Shown one piece after another: positions 14,884 through 25,328 of a DNA stretch of 64,000 nt. Position 1 is the stretch's first letter; each line of letters opens with the position of its first letter. The notes under the pieces are model-generated. The model saw nothing but the letters and a program-made list of their open reading frames with translations. It searched no databases and was not told the DNA's origin. Source of the stretch: JAFLCL01 sp964502175 (GTDB taxonomy: Bacteria; Myxococcota_A; Polyangia; Polyangiales; Sandaracinaceae); contig CAZCVE010000044.1 in NCBI GenBank assembly GCA_964502175.1, positions 9,316 to 73,315 on the forward strand. Direction: 5' to 3'. Position numbers and translations under genes: made by a program.

Positions 14884-16461
14884 ATGCGACAGCATGTTCT
14901 TGGTTGTGCGGGGATCGCGGCGCTCACCGCGTCCGTGAGCGCGTGTGGTCCTGCGCCGGTGGCGCCGATCGACGCGCAGTTCCCGGACGCCGCGGTGCCG
15001 GACGCGCTCATCGTGCATCCAGTCGACGATCGTCCCGATCCGTGTGCCACGCCGACGCGCGTCATGGGCGCCGCGGGCGCTGCGAGCCGCGTGATGCTCG
15101 ACACGACGATGACCGCCACACGGCCTCGCGACCTCGGCCTCGCGTGCGGCAACGTCGGCGCGCGGCAGTGGGCCCAGCAAGAGGTCATCGAGTACATCGT
15201 CCCGGGCACCGGCCCGGTCGGCGTGCGCGTCTCGACGGTGAACAGCGGCACCGCGATGGCGTTCAACACCGTGCTGCAGATCCGTCGCGACTGCGACACG
15301 GTGCCGACGGAGCTCTTCACGTGCTTCGACGACGTGTCGGGCACGGACCCGCGGACCGAAGGCGGCTTCCAGGCCGTGGGCGGCGACCGCGTGTTCATCT
15401 ACGTCACCGGCTACAGCGAGCCTGACGCGATCGCGATGCAGGACGACGAGGGCACGGTCGAGGTGACGATCGAGGCGGGCGCCAACGTGCCGCCGATGCT
15501 CACCGCCGCGCGCTACCTCGAGGCGGACACCGACGTCGTCCTCACGGCCTCGGGCACCGACGCCGACAGCAACGTGAGCGGGCTGAGCCTGTTCTTCTAC
15601 AACGCCGCGGGGCGCATCAACCTCGCCGATGCGCCGAACGGCATCGAGATCTCGGCGGCGGACGCGGCGGGCATGATGGACTTCAGCACGCGCGCGGTGC
15701 TGCCCGGAGACGACCTCCCGCTCGTCGCGTTCTGCGCCCGCGAGGACATCGCGTGCACGGGCGTGGGCCTCGTGGCGTTCGACGAGTACTTCGCGACCAG
15801 CCCCGAGCTGCGCGTGATGATCGACGAGGCCGCGCTCGTCGGCCTCGGTGACACGTGCGACACCGAGAACGTCTGCGGTCGCGGTCTCGTGTGCAACATG
15901 GCGATGGCCTGCGAGCCCTCGCCCGCAGCGCTCGCGGCGTGCATGGGCGCGACCGCGATCACCATCCCGGCGGTCATGGGCACCGCGCAGAGCGGCTCGG
16001 CGATGGCCACGGTGGCGATGGGCGCGACCGGTACGTTCAGCGCGCCCTCCGGCTGCGCGATGGCCGCGACGGATCCCACGGTGGGCCCCGAGCGACTCTT
16101 CCGCGTCGCCGTTCCCGCGGGCACGTTCGATCTCACCTTCCGCACCGACCGTCCGGGCACGGGCGGCACCGACACCGTGCTCTACGTGCGCCGCGAGTGT
16201 GGCGACCCGACCAACGACCTCGGGTGCCAGGACGACATCGACACGGCAGGCATGGAGTACGGCAGCCGCGTCACGGTGATGAACGCGACCGAGGGCGACT
16301 ACTTCGCGTTCGTCGACACGTACGGCGGCGGCGGCGGGCCGGTGGAGATCCAGGCCACCCTGCGTCCCGTGCTCGCCAGCGGCGACGCGTGCGACCCCGC
16401 GGGCGTGGCGAACCGCTGCATGACGGGCAGCTGCGCTGCGGCCACGATGACGTGCCCCTGA
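14884..16461 (+). CDS. Cys-rich lipoprotein B2 (duplicated pair)
   Basis: This 525-aa paralogue of the gene at 12364 has a lipoprotein signal (ASVSAC, Cys 21), a linker with FPDAAVPDALIVHP and the shared domain beginning with a Cys and VMLDTTM..TRPRDLGLACGNV. It is longer because it contains a second PPC-like domain (LFRVAVPAGTFDLTFRTDRPG), with one Cys module between the two and one at the C-terminus; the first copy has four modules at the end. The start is the ATG giving the signal peptide. Exported and probably outer-membrane anchored; ligand unknown. A short gap separates it from the M48 peptidase gene, so the two may be co-transcribed. Confidence 0.8.
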   Translation: MRQHVLGCAGIAALTASVSACGPAPVAPIDAQFPDAAVPDALIVHPVDDRPDPCATPTRVMGAAGAASRVMLDTTMTATRPRDLGLACGNVGARQWAQQEVIEYIVPGTGPVGVRVSTVNSGTAMAFNTVLQIRRDCDTVPTELFTCFDDVSGTDPRTEGGFQAVGGDRVFIYVTGYSEPDAIAMQDDEGTVEVTIEAGANVPPMLTAARYLEADTDVVLTASGTDADSNVSGLSLFFYNAAGRINLADAPNGIEISAADAAGMMDFSTRAVLPGDDLPLVAFCAREDIACTGVGLVAFDEYFATSPELRVMIDEAALVGLGDTCDTENVCGRGLVCNMAMACEPSPAALAACMGATAITIPAVMGTAQSGSAMATVAMGATGTFSAPSGCAMAATDPTVGPERLFRVAVPAGTFDLTFRTDRPGTGGTDTVLYVRRECGDPTNDLGCQDDIDTAGMEYGSRVTVMNATEGDYFAFVDTYGGGGGPVEIQATLRPVLASGDACDPAGVANRCMTGSCAAATMTCP

Positions 16462-16473
16462 TCGCGTGACGCG

Positions 16474-17694
16474 ATGCGAGCCGAGCGACACGTCCGTCTG
16501 ATCGCGAGCCTCACGCTGCTCGCGATCCTCTGCGCGTGCGACGTCGCGCGCTTCATGCCGGGTCACGAGGCGCCGCCGCCTCCGGTCGTGGCGCCTCCGG
16601 TCGTGGCGCCTCCCGTCGTGCCGCCCGCACCGCCGCCGACGATCGCCACGGCACCGCCCGTGATCCCCGCGATCGGTCAGCTCCCGATCCCCACCGCGCT
16701 GCCGCCGATGCCGGGACAGCCGCTGCTCTCGACGCGCGCGCCCGACTACACGGCGATCCCCGCGCCGCCCGCAGGCGCGATCGACGCGAGCGGCGCCCTC
16801 GCGAGCGGCTGGGCCGAGAACCGCACGGCCGAGATCCATCGTGAGCTCGTGGAGTCGCTCTTCGAGGCGCAGCGAGCCCGCGTCGCGAGCATCCCGTTCC
16901 ACGTCGTGAGCGACCGCAGCGAGCCCAACGCGGCCGCGGGCTGCAGCGATCGACGCGCGCCGATGCTGATGGTCACGAGCGCGATGATCGTGGTGTGCGC
17001 GTCGTCCGCCGAGGCGCTCGCGTACGACGAGCTCGCGGGCACGCACACGCTCGACGCGTACGCGGCCGCGCTCGTCGACGATCTGCGATCGGGTCGTCCG
17101 GTGCGTCCGCTCGATCGCTCGCTGATCACGGGCGCGATGGCCAACGATCCGCGCAAGCTCGCGCGCGAGGTCCTGCTCTTCGACGAGCAGGTCGCGTTCA
17201 TCCTCGGCCACGAGCTCGCCCACCACTACCGCGGTCACACGGGCTGCGCGGGCGAGGGCAGCACCACCGCGTCTGCGCGCGAGGCCGAGGATCTCCAGCG
17301 CGGCCTCGCGAACGCAGCGTCACCGCTCGAGCAGCCGTTCGAGGTCGAGGCCGACGTGTGGGGCGTGACGAACGTGCTCGAGCGCGGCCGCGCGCGCACC
17401 GCTGCGTCGCCGGGCAGCGGCGCGTGGAACGAAGAAGGCGCGCTGCTGTCGCTCGAGGTCTTCCGACACTTCGGACCTCTCGCCGCGGGCGGCGTGGATC
17501 CGGGCGTCTTCATGAGCACGCACCCGCCGAGCGAGCTGCGCGCGCCCGTGGTGTCGCAGGCCGCGCTCATGTACCGACCGGGCCAGCCGCCGCTCCCGAT
17601 CCCGACGATCGATGGTCAGGGCATCTCGATCGACCTCGGCGGAGGAGGCGCGCCGATCCGCCTGCCGATCCCGTTCCCCCTGCCCACGCGCTGA
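16474..17694 (+). CDS. M48-family metallopeptidase lipoprotein
   Basis: The 406-aa protein has a lipoprotein signal (LAILCAC), a 60-residue Pro/Val linker (repeats of APPVV), then a peptidase domain with the zinc site HELAHHYRGH at 246-255 and the third ligand in FEVEADVWG (Glu 292), as in M48/Ste24-type gluzincins. M48 lipoproteins in bacteria (BepA, LoiP) act in the periplasm on misfolded outer-membrane proteins. Its place after an envelope lipoprotein gene, with a 12-bp gap, fits that role, but the substrate is not known. All visible active-site residues are present. Confidence 0.86.
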   Translation: MRAERHVRLIASLTLLAILCACDVARFMPGHEAPPPPVVAPPVVAPPVVPPAPPPTIATAPPVIPAIGQLPIPTALPPMPGQPLLSTRAPDYTAIPAPPAGAIDASGALASGWAENRTAEIHRELVESLFEAQRARVASIPFHVVSDRSEPNAAAGCSDRRAPMLMVTSAMIVVCASSAEALAYDELAGTHTLDAYAAALVDDLRSGRPVRPLDRSLITGAMANDPRKLAREVLLFDEQVAFILGHELAHHYRGHTGCAGEGSTTASAREAEDLQRGLANAASPLEQPFEVEADVWGVTNVLERGRARTAASPGSGAWNEEGALLSLEVFRHFGPLAAGGVDPGVFMSTHPPSELRAPVVSQAALMYRPGQPPLPIPTIDGQGISIDLGGGGAPIRLPIPFPLPTR

Positions 17695-17969
17695 CCGGAC
17701 GCACCGCGACCACGCGCCTCGACCGTGCGGCCCGCGCCCACAGTTCGACGCACGGACCGGCGAGAGGCCGCGTGGGTGCGGGTCGGATCGGGAGAACCTC
17801 GCACCTCGCGGCCTCGTTTCGTGTCGCGTCGATCCGCGCGGGCCCTTGCCCCGTAAGGGCATCGCGTGTCGAGCGGAGTGAAGCTGATCGCGATCGAGGC
17901 CGAGCGTCCGCGGACGGCGACCGAGCACGGCCATGCGTTGGGACTCGGCTGTACGTTGGGACAGCAGTC
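17695..17969. other. 275-bp intergenic region
   Basis: No gene is evident. It contains one short hairpin, GCCCTT-7nt-AAGGGC at 17842-17860, which may terminate the peptidase transcript. The promoter of the anti-sigma-like gene must lie in the last 100 bp. Confidence 0.45.
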
Positions 17970-18779
17970 ATGACGTCGCACCTCGACGACGAGACCCTCG
18001 CGTGTCTCGCGATGACCGAGGCGAGCGCCGCAGAGCGTGACGCTGCAGAGGCGCACCTCGCGACGTGCGCGGAGTGCGCCGCGCGGCTTCGTCGCGACCG
18101 AGACCTGCTCGGTCTCGTCGCGTCGGTCAGCGACGTGCCGCCGCCGTCCGAGCAGACGCTCCGCCGCATGCGCGCTCGTCTGATGGCGGAGGTCACCCCG
18201 CGTCACGACGTCTGGACGGGCCTCGCCGTCTCCGCCGCGGGCCTCGCGGTGTTGGCGACGCGGCTCGAGGACATGCGGATCGAGCGCATCCTGCCGGCGC
18301 TCGCGTGCATCGCGTTCGCGGGCATCGTCGCTGCGTTCGCCGCGAGGCCCGAGCACCCGAGCTCGCGCGCGGCCACGTCGGGCGTGGGGCGGTGGCCGGT
18401 GTGGCTCGGGCTCGTGCTCGTCTCCGTCGTGGTGGGCGGCCTCGACCTCGTCACGCTCAGCGCGTCCGTCGGTCAGGCGGTGGGCTGCGAGCGCTTCATC
18501 GTGATCGCCGCGATCGTGCCCTGCGTGACGGCGCTGTACGCGCAACACCGCGCGGCGAGCACCACGCAAGGCCCGCCCGCGTCGGTGAGCGCGCGCGCAT
18601 CGTCGGGCGCCATCGGCGCCGCGGCGGGCGCGCTCGCGGCGCAGGCCGCGATGCTCACGTGGTGCAGCAGCGAGGCGGGGTGGCCGCACGTGGTGGTGTT
18701 CCACGTCGCGACCGTGCTCGGCGTGAGCTTGGTCGGCGCGATCGCAGGCAGCCTCGCGCCCGCGCCCGACTTGGCCTGA
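17970..18779 (+). CDS. zinc-finger, six-TM anti-sigma-like protein
   Basis: The 269-aa product starts with a zf-HC2 module (HLATCAECAARL; H-x3-C-x2-C near residues 30-37), typical of anti-sigma factors of ECF sigma factors. After a cytoplasmic linker come about six hydrophobic segments between residues 80 and 265, and a late motif CSSEAGWPHVVVFHVATVL that resembles the C-terminal part of NrsF/DUF1109 anti-sigma proteins. I infer a membrane anti-sigma factor combining both types. Unusually, no ECF sigma gene lies next to it: upstream is a peptidase gene with a 275-bp gap, and downstream is a gene on the other strand. Confidence 0.7.
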   Translation: MTSHLDDETLACLAMTEASAAERDAAEAHLATCAECAARLRRDRDLLGLVASVSDVPPPSEQTLRRMRARLMAEVTPRHDVWTGLAVSAAGLAVLATRLEDMRIERILPALACIAFAGIVAAFAARPEHPSSRAATSGVGRWPVWLGLVLVSVVVGGLDLVTLSASVGQAVGCERFIVIAAIVPCVTALYAQHRAASTTQGPPASVSARASSGAIGAAAGALAAQAAMLTWCSSEAGWPHVVVFHVATVLGVSLVGAIAGSLAPAPDLA

Positions 18780-18793
18780 GGCTGCGAACGGCT

Positions 18794-20461
18794 TCAGTCG
18801 GCGACGAGGCCGAGCTTGTTCTTCGCGATCTTCGCGAGCTTCGTGCGTCCGCCTTCTTTCGCGACGTGCTCGAGGAGCTCCTTGCCGAGCGGGTGATCCT
18901 CTTCGACGAAGTGGAAGCCCACGTAGAAGAGGTGAGAGAGCTCGAGGGCCTTGTCCTTCTTGAGCGAGAGGCCCACGTCGAAGCCACGGCGCGTCAGGTC
19001 TTCGACGAGCGTGAGCGCTTCGTCCCTTCCGCGCGCCGCCGGCAGCGTGTCGAGCGGTGAGCTGCGGAGGACGAGGCTCGCGTAGCGGTAGCGATCTTCT
19101 TGCGTCGCGCCTTCCGTGCGCGAGAGGAGCCCGAGCACCGACTTGAGCTGCGCCTCCTTCTTGCCCTTCGCGAGCTTGGCGACGTGCTCTCGCAGGCCAT
19201 CGGCGAAGCCCTTGGGATCGAGCTCGCGCGCCACGTCGGCGTGCGCCTGCCAGCCCTCGCCCTCGGCCACGCGCTCGAGCGCGACGGCGACGAGCTTCTT
19301 CTTCATCGCAGGCGAGAGCGCCTTGAGGTGCGGACGCACCGCCTGACGCAGCACGTTCGCGCGATCCGCGTCCGTCGCGCCCGCGAGCGCGTTGGCGAGC
19401 ACTGGGCCTGCGTCGTCGCGTCCCTCGAGCGCCTTGGTCGCGAGCTCACCGCGTCGTCGATCGGCGCCCGCGGCCACCGAGCCCGCGAGCAGCTCGACGA
19501 GCGCCTTGGTCACCTCGGCGCCGGGCTGACGCGCGAGCTTCTCGAGCGCGATGCGCGCGCGCTCGAAGTCGGGATGCGTCGCGAGGCGCGAGATGCGCGC
19601 GGCGAGCTTCGCGGGCAGCTCCACCGCCGCGAGGCCCATCAGCGCGGCCTGGGCGACCATGCGATCGGGGCCCTCGGCCGCCTCGACGAGCACGTCGATG
19701 ACCTGGCCTGCCACGGCCTCGTCGTCGAGCGCGCCTTCGACTGACGCCCAGCGCAGGCCGATGATCGCCTCTTGCCGCACGGCGAACGGCGTGCGCGGCT
19801 CTTTCGCGAACGCCACGAGCGTGGGCAGCGCCTTCTCGTCCTCGAGGTAGCCGAGGATCTTCACCGCGGTCGCGAGCGGGATCGGCGACGGCGGCGGTGT
19901 CTTCTTCATGCGCTCGATGATCCGGTCGAGCTCACCGAGCCAGAGGCGCCGCGTCTTGGCGTCGGCCTCCTTCACGCGAGGTCGCAGCTCGAAGGCCACG
20001 GCGCGCGCGACGTCGGGATCGCTCGACTCGAGCCCCGAGAGCAGCGTGTGCACCGCCTCCTTCTTGTCGCCGAAGCGCGCGAGCACGGCGTCGAGCGCCT
20101 TGCGCTCGTCCTTGCGATCGTCGCCGACGACGAGCTTCGTGCGCTCCTTCACGACCGCGACCACGTCCTCGCCGCACGCCACGATCGCGTCGATCGCGAG
20201 CTTGCGGACCTCGACGTCCTTGTTGCCGAGCAGCGGGAGGATCGCGGGCACGCCCTTGGGCGACGCGATCTTCACGAGCGCCGCGAGCGCGGGGCGCTGG
20301 AGCGGCGCCGAGTCGCTCGCGAGCATCGTCACGAGGCCCTTCACGACCTCGGGCGCCTTCGAGCCCAGCTCTCCGAGGACGATCGCCCCCGCGATGCGGT
20401 GCTCGGGGGATCGGTCCTCACCGAGCATGGTTGCGATCACCTCGATCGGAGTCTTCGCCAT
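18794..20461 (-). CDS. HEAT-repeat protein, 555 aa
   Basis: The protein is a string of 30-40 residue helical pairs from end to end, with typical HEAT signatures such as HRIAGAIVLGELGSKAPEVV, RPALAALVKIASPKGVPAIL and VRKLAIDAIVACGEDVV. It has no signal peptide or membrane segment and no catalytic domain. HEAT proteins are usually scaffolds; PBS-lyase-type repeats bind chromophore or protein partners, which cannot be told here. A GGGAGGC ribosome site lies about 8 nt before the ATG. It is transcribed toward, and converges with, the anti-sigma-like gene. Confidence 0.85.
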   Translation of the reverse strand: MAKTPIEVIATMLGEDRSPEHRIAGAIVLGELGSKAPEVVKGLVTMLASDSAPLQRPALAALVKIASPKGVPAILPLLGNKDVEVRKLAIDAIVACGEDVVAVVKERTKLVVGDDRKDERKALDAVLARFGDKKEAVHTLLSGLESSDPDVARAVAFELRPRVKEADAKTRRLWLGELDRIIERMKKTPPPSPIPLATAVKILGYLEDEKALPTLVAFAKEPRTPFAVRQEAIIGLRWASVEGALDDEAVAGQVIDVLVEAAEGPDRMVAQAALMGLAAVELPAKLAARISRLATHPDFERARIALEKLARQPGAEVTKALVELLAGSVAAGADRRRGELATKALEGRDDAGPVLANALAGATDADRANVLRQAVRPHLKALSPAMKKKLVAVALERVAEGEGWQAHADVARELDPKGFADGLREHVAKLAKGKKEAQLKSVLGLLSRTEGATQEDRYRYASLVLRSSPLDTLPAARGRDEALTLVEDLTRRGFDVGLSLKKDKALELSHLFYVGFHFVEEDHPLGKELLEHVAKEGGRTKLAKIAKNKLGLVAD

Positions 20462-20540
20462 CGAAACTGCCTCCCGTTGCGGGTCGCGAGCATAACCGAA
20501 GCAGAGTCGCGTCCGACCAACGACTCGCACCGTTGACCGT

Positions 20541-20558
20541 GGTCATGACCCTGGTCAT
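20541..20558. promoter_or_regulatory. overlapping palindromes, operator of the second TA operon
   Basis: GGTCATGACCCTGGTCAT contains the perfect palindrome GGTCATGACC and an overlapping ATGACC-CT-GGTCAT repeat, ending 9 bp before the antitoxin start. Repeated half-sites fit cooperative autoregulation by the antitoxin-toxin complex. Confidence 0.55.
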
Positions 20559-20567
20559 CCTCCGTGG

Positions 20568-20798
20568 ATGCCGCGCGTGTCCAAGAGCTCTCTCAAGGCC
20601 CGAATGCTCGAGTACTTCCGCGAGGTCGAGCGCACGGGTGAAGAGCTGATCGTCACCGACAAGGACCGGCCTGTGCTGAAGGTCGTGCCCATCGCGGGCA
20701 AGCGTCCTGCGAGCGAGGTGTTCGCCGACGTTCGTGGCCGCGTGGTGTACCGCGCTGATCTCCTCGAGCCGACCGAAGCGGAGTGGAGCGAGACGTGA
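20568..20798 (+). CDS. vapB: Phd/YefM-type antitoxin
   Basis: The 76-aa protein reads MPRVSKSSLKARMLEYFREV, then TGEELIVTDKDRPVLKVVP, the compact N-terminal fold of Phd/YefM antitoxins, and ends in an acidic tail (LLEPTEAEWSET) likely to block the toxin. It overlaps the toxin gene by 4 bp (GTGA). It should bind the palindromes just upstream and repress the pair. Confidence 0.85.
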   Translation: MPRVSKSSLKARMLEYFREVERTGEELIVTDKDRPVLKVVPIAGKRPASEVFADVRGRVVYRADLLEPTEAEWSET

Positions 20799-21184
20799 TC
20801 TGTCTCGACACGCACGCGCTCCTCTGGTGGGCGCTCGATCCCAAGCGACTGTCGCGGCGCGCCAAGGATCTCTGCGCGAAGATGGAACGCGAGGGTGGCT
20901 GCGCGAGCGCGATCTCCGTCTGGGAGCTCGAGGTGAAGGTCCTGCGCAAGAAGCTCGAGCTCCCGCTGTCCATCGAGGAGCTCGTGAAGCGGATCCGCGA
21001 GACGAACGCCGTCGACCTCGTCCCAGTGACGACGGAGATCTGGATCCAGAGCGCACGGCTGCCGTGGGCGCATCGCGATCCCGCCGACCGTGTGATCTAC
21101 GCCACAGCCGTGTCGCGCGGAACGCCGCTGCTCACCGCCGACGAAGTGCTCCGCGAGATCGATCCCGTGCGCTGCGTGTGGTGA
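20795..21184 (+). CDS. vapC: VapC-type PIN toxin
   Basis: The product, 129 aa if started at the GTG that overlaps the antitoxin stop, begins ICLDTHALLWWALDPKRLS, typical of the PIN subgroup with LDTHALLWW. Acidic residues are seen at Asp 5, Glu in SVWELEVKV, Asp in DPADRVIYATA and Asp in LLTADEVL, so the RNase site is complete. A GTG 12 bp further upstream is possible, but the GTGA overlap is the usual coupling in such pairs. Confidence 0.87.
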   Translation: MICLDTHALLWWALDPKRLSRRAKDLCAKMEREGGCASAISVWELEVKVLRKKLELPLSIEELVKRIRETNAVDLVPVTTEIWIQSARLPWAHRDPADRVIYATAVSRGTPLLTADEVLREIDPVRCVW

Positions 21185-21248
21185 GGCGCGCGTCGCGCTC
21201 GAAGGCGCGATGGTCGTGCGCGCCGCGCCCGAGGTAGAGTTCGCCGCG

Positions 21249-23183
<1,935 letters not shown>

Positions 23184-23193
23184 CGCTTGGCGC

Positions 23194-23343
23194 TCATCCC
23201 GCTGCGGGCTCCATGGCCCCACGGAACTTGATCCAGCCATCGACGATGGAGCCCGACCGCTGCCGGAGCACCCACTCGTCGCGGAACTGTCGCGCTCGGT
23301 CTGCGAGCGCACGATCCCTCAACCCCGAGCGCTCGATCTTCAC
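23194..23343 (-). CDS. 49-aa protein coupled to the nuclease gene
   Basis: A GTG start overlaps the stop of the large nuclease gene by 4 bp (GTGA), and the frame runs 49 codons to a TGA. The product reads KIERSGLRDRALADRARQFR, then DEWVLRQRSGSIVDGWIKF, and ends GAMEPAAG: a basic amphipathic helix, then a short hydrophobic/aromatic segment. I do not recognise it. The overlap and shared strand say that it is translated with the nuclease; size and charge would suit an antitoxin, an inhibitor or a small subunit. It is too short for most gene finders, so it may be missed in existing annotations. Confidence 0.55.
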   Translation of the reverse strand: MKIERSGLRDRALADRARQFRDEWVLRQRSGSIVDGWIKFRGAMEPAAG

Positions 23344-25319
23344 GATCCGTCCCACACAGTCGCCGCCAGCTCTCGTTCTTGCTCGCCGATCGATGCCGCC
23401 AAGTCCAGCACACTCGCCAGACCGCGCGACGAGGCGGTGGGTCGGACGAGTTCCAGCAAGTCCACGAGAGCGTGGCTCTCGAGAGCCAGAACGTCTTCAG
23501 CGTTCAGCGCCGACCGGAGCCAGCTGTCGGCTGTGCACACGAGCCGAGTTGGTTTCAGCCTCGACCAGGTGCGGAGCGCCGTCACGACGGCGCGATCGTG
23601 CCGGAGCAAGATCGCGTCGCGGTCGGGTTCGTTCGGCAGCGGGCGAGACGTCTCGAACTCCTCGAAGCTCTCCACCTCGATCGCGTATCGGTCGAGGATC
23701 TTTCGTATCCGCGCTTCTGCGCGAGTGCGAAGGACATCGTAGGAGGACATGTCGCTGAGGTCCGGTGCCCCGAAAGCGCGCAGGTACTGGACGAACTCGT
23801 CGCCAGTGCGCCGCGCGCCATCGGCCTCGGCCATCGAACAAAAGTGCGCGACGAAGAAGTTCTTCGAACGAGTCAGGTCGGAGTGAGCCTCCATCGCGTC
23901 CGCGTAGTCGCGTGCGCGAAGTAGATGGGCCGCGATTTCCTCGACGTAGACAGACGGAACGATCGTACGAATGCCGCGAGCGGTGAGTGAGCGATGTAGC
24001 TCAGCGGCCGCTACTGACGTGGGCCAGCTCTCGACCGGGCGATCGAACAGACTGCACATCATCGGCAGAGCGATCGTCGTGTCGAGCAACACCTGTTGGT
24101 CGGACGCGGCCAGGGCCTGACCCAGTTCGTGCCCGTCGTGCTCGGTCAGGTCGATGAAGAGTTCTGCTGCCGCGAGACTGCGTGCAAAGGGGGCCTCGGC
24201 GATGCGGGTGACCACTGACCTGAGCGCCTCGCGTGCATCTACACCGGCGCCTAGTTCCTGCTCGAACCGATTCGCCACGGTGCGCCAGCGCGCGAACGCC
24301 GCTCGCTCGTAGCGGCCACTCGGTTGCTTCGAGGGATCGAGCACGAACGCGACCTGTTCTTCGATGGGCTGTCTCACGAGGACGCCGAGATCGTCGAACA
24401 CAGCCGCGACTGCGCGAGCGGCCACGTCGTTTCGGTGATGACGGCCCTTGGGCACGAATGGTTCGACCAACTCGACACACCGAGCCCGAAGGGTGCGTGA
24501 CTCATGGTCAGCGAGGGCCAAAGCGGCTCGGGTCGTTTCGAGTAGTTGCGCCCTTGCCGTCACGGCATCGCCGTCTTGATCCACGAGGCCTTCGCTCACG
24601 AGATCGCGAATCGCTCTGGCGACGAGGTTGGAGGGTTCCGAGACTCGGAGTAGCCGGGACGCATCGGAGCGCAGAGTGTCCGGGGCGACCTTGCCTCCGC
24701 CCCGATGGAGGACGGTCGCCACCGCGCTCTTGGCCATCGCTTGCCGATATTTGGCCGGATTCTCGAGGAGAAACGCGAATGCGAGGAGCGCTTCGTCACG
24801 AAGACTGTGTCGCGGAGTCGACGCTGTGGTCGCGGCTCCCGGCAGCTGACGCACCAGTTCGTGCCAGAGCGTCGTGCCAGGCTGCTGCACGGCGAGTGAC
24901 GCGATCGCCCGAGCGTCGAATACGCGGACTCGGACACCTCTGCCATCGAGGATCTCTTGCGTGACGTTCTCGACGTCCGCGGCTCCCGGGGTCTGAGCGC
25001 AGACGAAGAAGAGTCGATCAAAGTCTCGCCGACGTGGATCTTCCGCGGGCACTTGATCACGCTGCTGGCAGAACGTGGCGATATCGTCCCGCAGCTTCTG
25101 GTCCCAGCGGACGGATCGGCCGGCATGGAACTGTGCCGCGACACGCACCGGCGGCTCGCTCTCGAGAACCACCCACGCGTCGACCCCACCGTCGCTCGTG
25201 CCGTCGGTGTACAGGACCGAACGCGCGAAGTGCTCGCGCAAGAAGGCCACCGCGAGTCCCTTGAAGGCGGGCGCGCCAAGAGCGTTCTTGATGTAGTCGA
25301 CCCATTCGTCGAGCGTCAT
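23340..25319 (-). CDS. dual-nuclease protein: PD-(D/E)XK-like + PIN, 659 aa
   Basis: The N-terminus (1-150) looks like a PD-(D/E)XK nuclease: helix, TDGTSDGGVDAWVV with Asp 47, then VAAQFHAG with Gln 63 as in many (D/E/Q)xK variants, and RWDQKLRDD with Lys 75. A middle region (170-300) has a winged-helix-like stretch (LRVSEPSNLVARAIRDLVSE). The C-terminus (405-605) has a complete PIN acidic set: Asp 413 in VLLDTTIA, Glu 461 in YVEEIAAHL, Asp 568 in PDRDAILL and Asp 598 in CTADSWL. No transmembrane segments. It overlaps the next small gene, and codons look less GC-biased than the neighbours', suggesting transfer. I infer a DNA-cleaving plus RNA-cleaving defence or toxin protein. I know of no named system with this architecture, but no search was run. 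Confidence 0.72.
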   Translation of the reverse strand: MTLDEWVDYIKNALGAPAFKGLAVAFLREHFARSVLYTDGTSDGGVDAWVVLESEPPVRVAAQFHAGRSVRWDQKLRDDIATFCQQRDQVPAEDPRRRDFDRLFFVCAQTPGAADVENVTQEILDGRGVRVRVFDARAIASLAVQQPGTTLWHELVRQLPGAATTASTPRHSLRDEALLAFAFLLENPAKYRQAMAKSAVATVLHRGGGKVAPDTLRSDASRLLRVSEPSNLVARAIRDLVSEGLVDQDGDAVTARAQLLETTRAALALADHESRTLRARCVELVEPFVPKGRHHRNDVAARAVAAVFDDLGVLVRQPIEEQVAFVLDPSKQPSGRYERAAFARWRTVANRFEQELGAGVDAREALRSVVTRIAEAPFARSLAAAELFIDLTEHDGHELGQALAASDQQVLLDTTIALPMMCSLFDRPVESWPTSVAAAELHRSLTARGIRTIVPSVYVEEIAAHLLRARDYADAMEAHSDLTRSKNFFVAHFCSMAEADGARRTGDEFVQYLRAFGAPDLSDMSSYDVLRTRAEARIRKILDRYAIEVESFEEFETSRPLPNEPDRDAILLRHDRAVVTALRTWSRLKPTRLVCTADSWLRSALNAEDVLALESHALVDLLELVRPTASSRGLASVLDLAASIGEQERELAATVWDGS

Positions 25320-25328
25320 GGCACGGGC

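Noticed and set aside
14785..17238. 817-codon minus-strand frame opposite the Cys-rich and M48 lipoprotein genes
   Set aside because: Mirror frame of two genes with signal peptides and a zinc site; no motif of its own.
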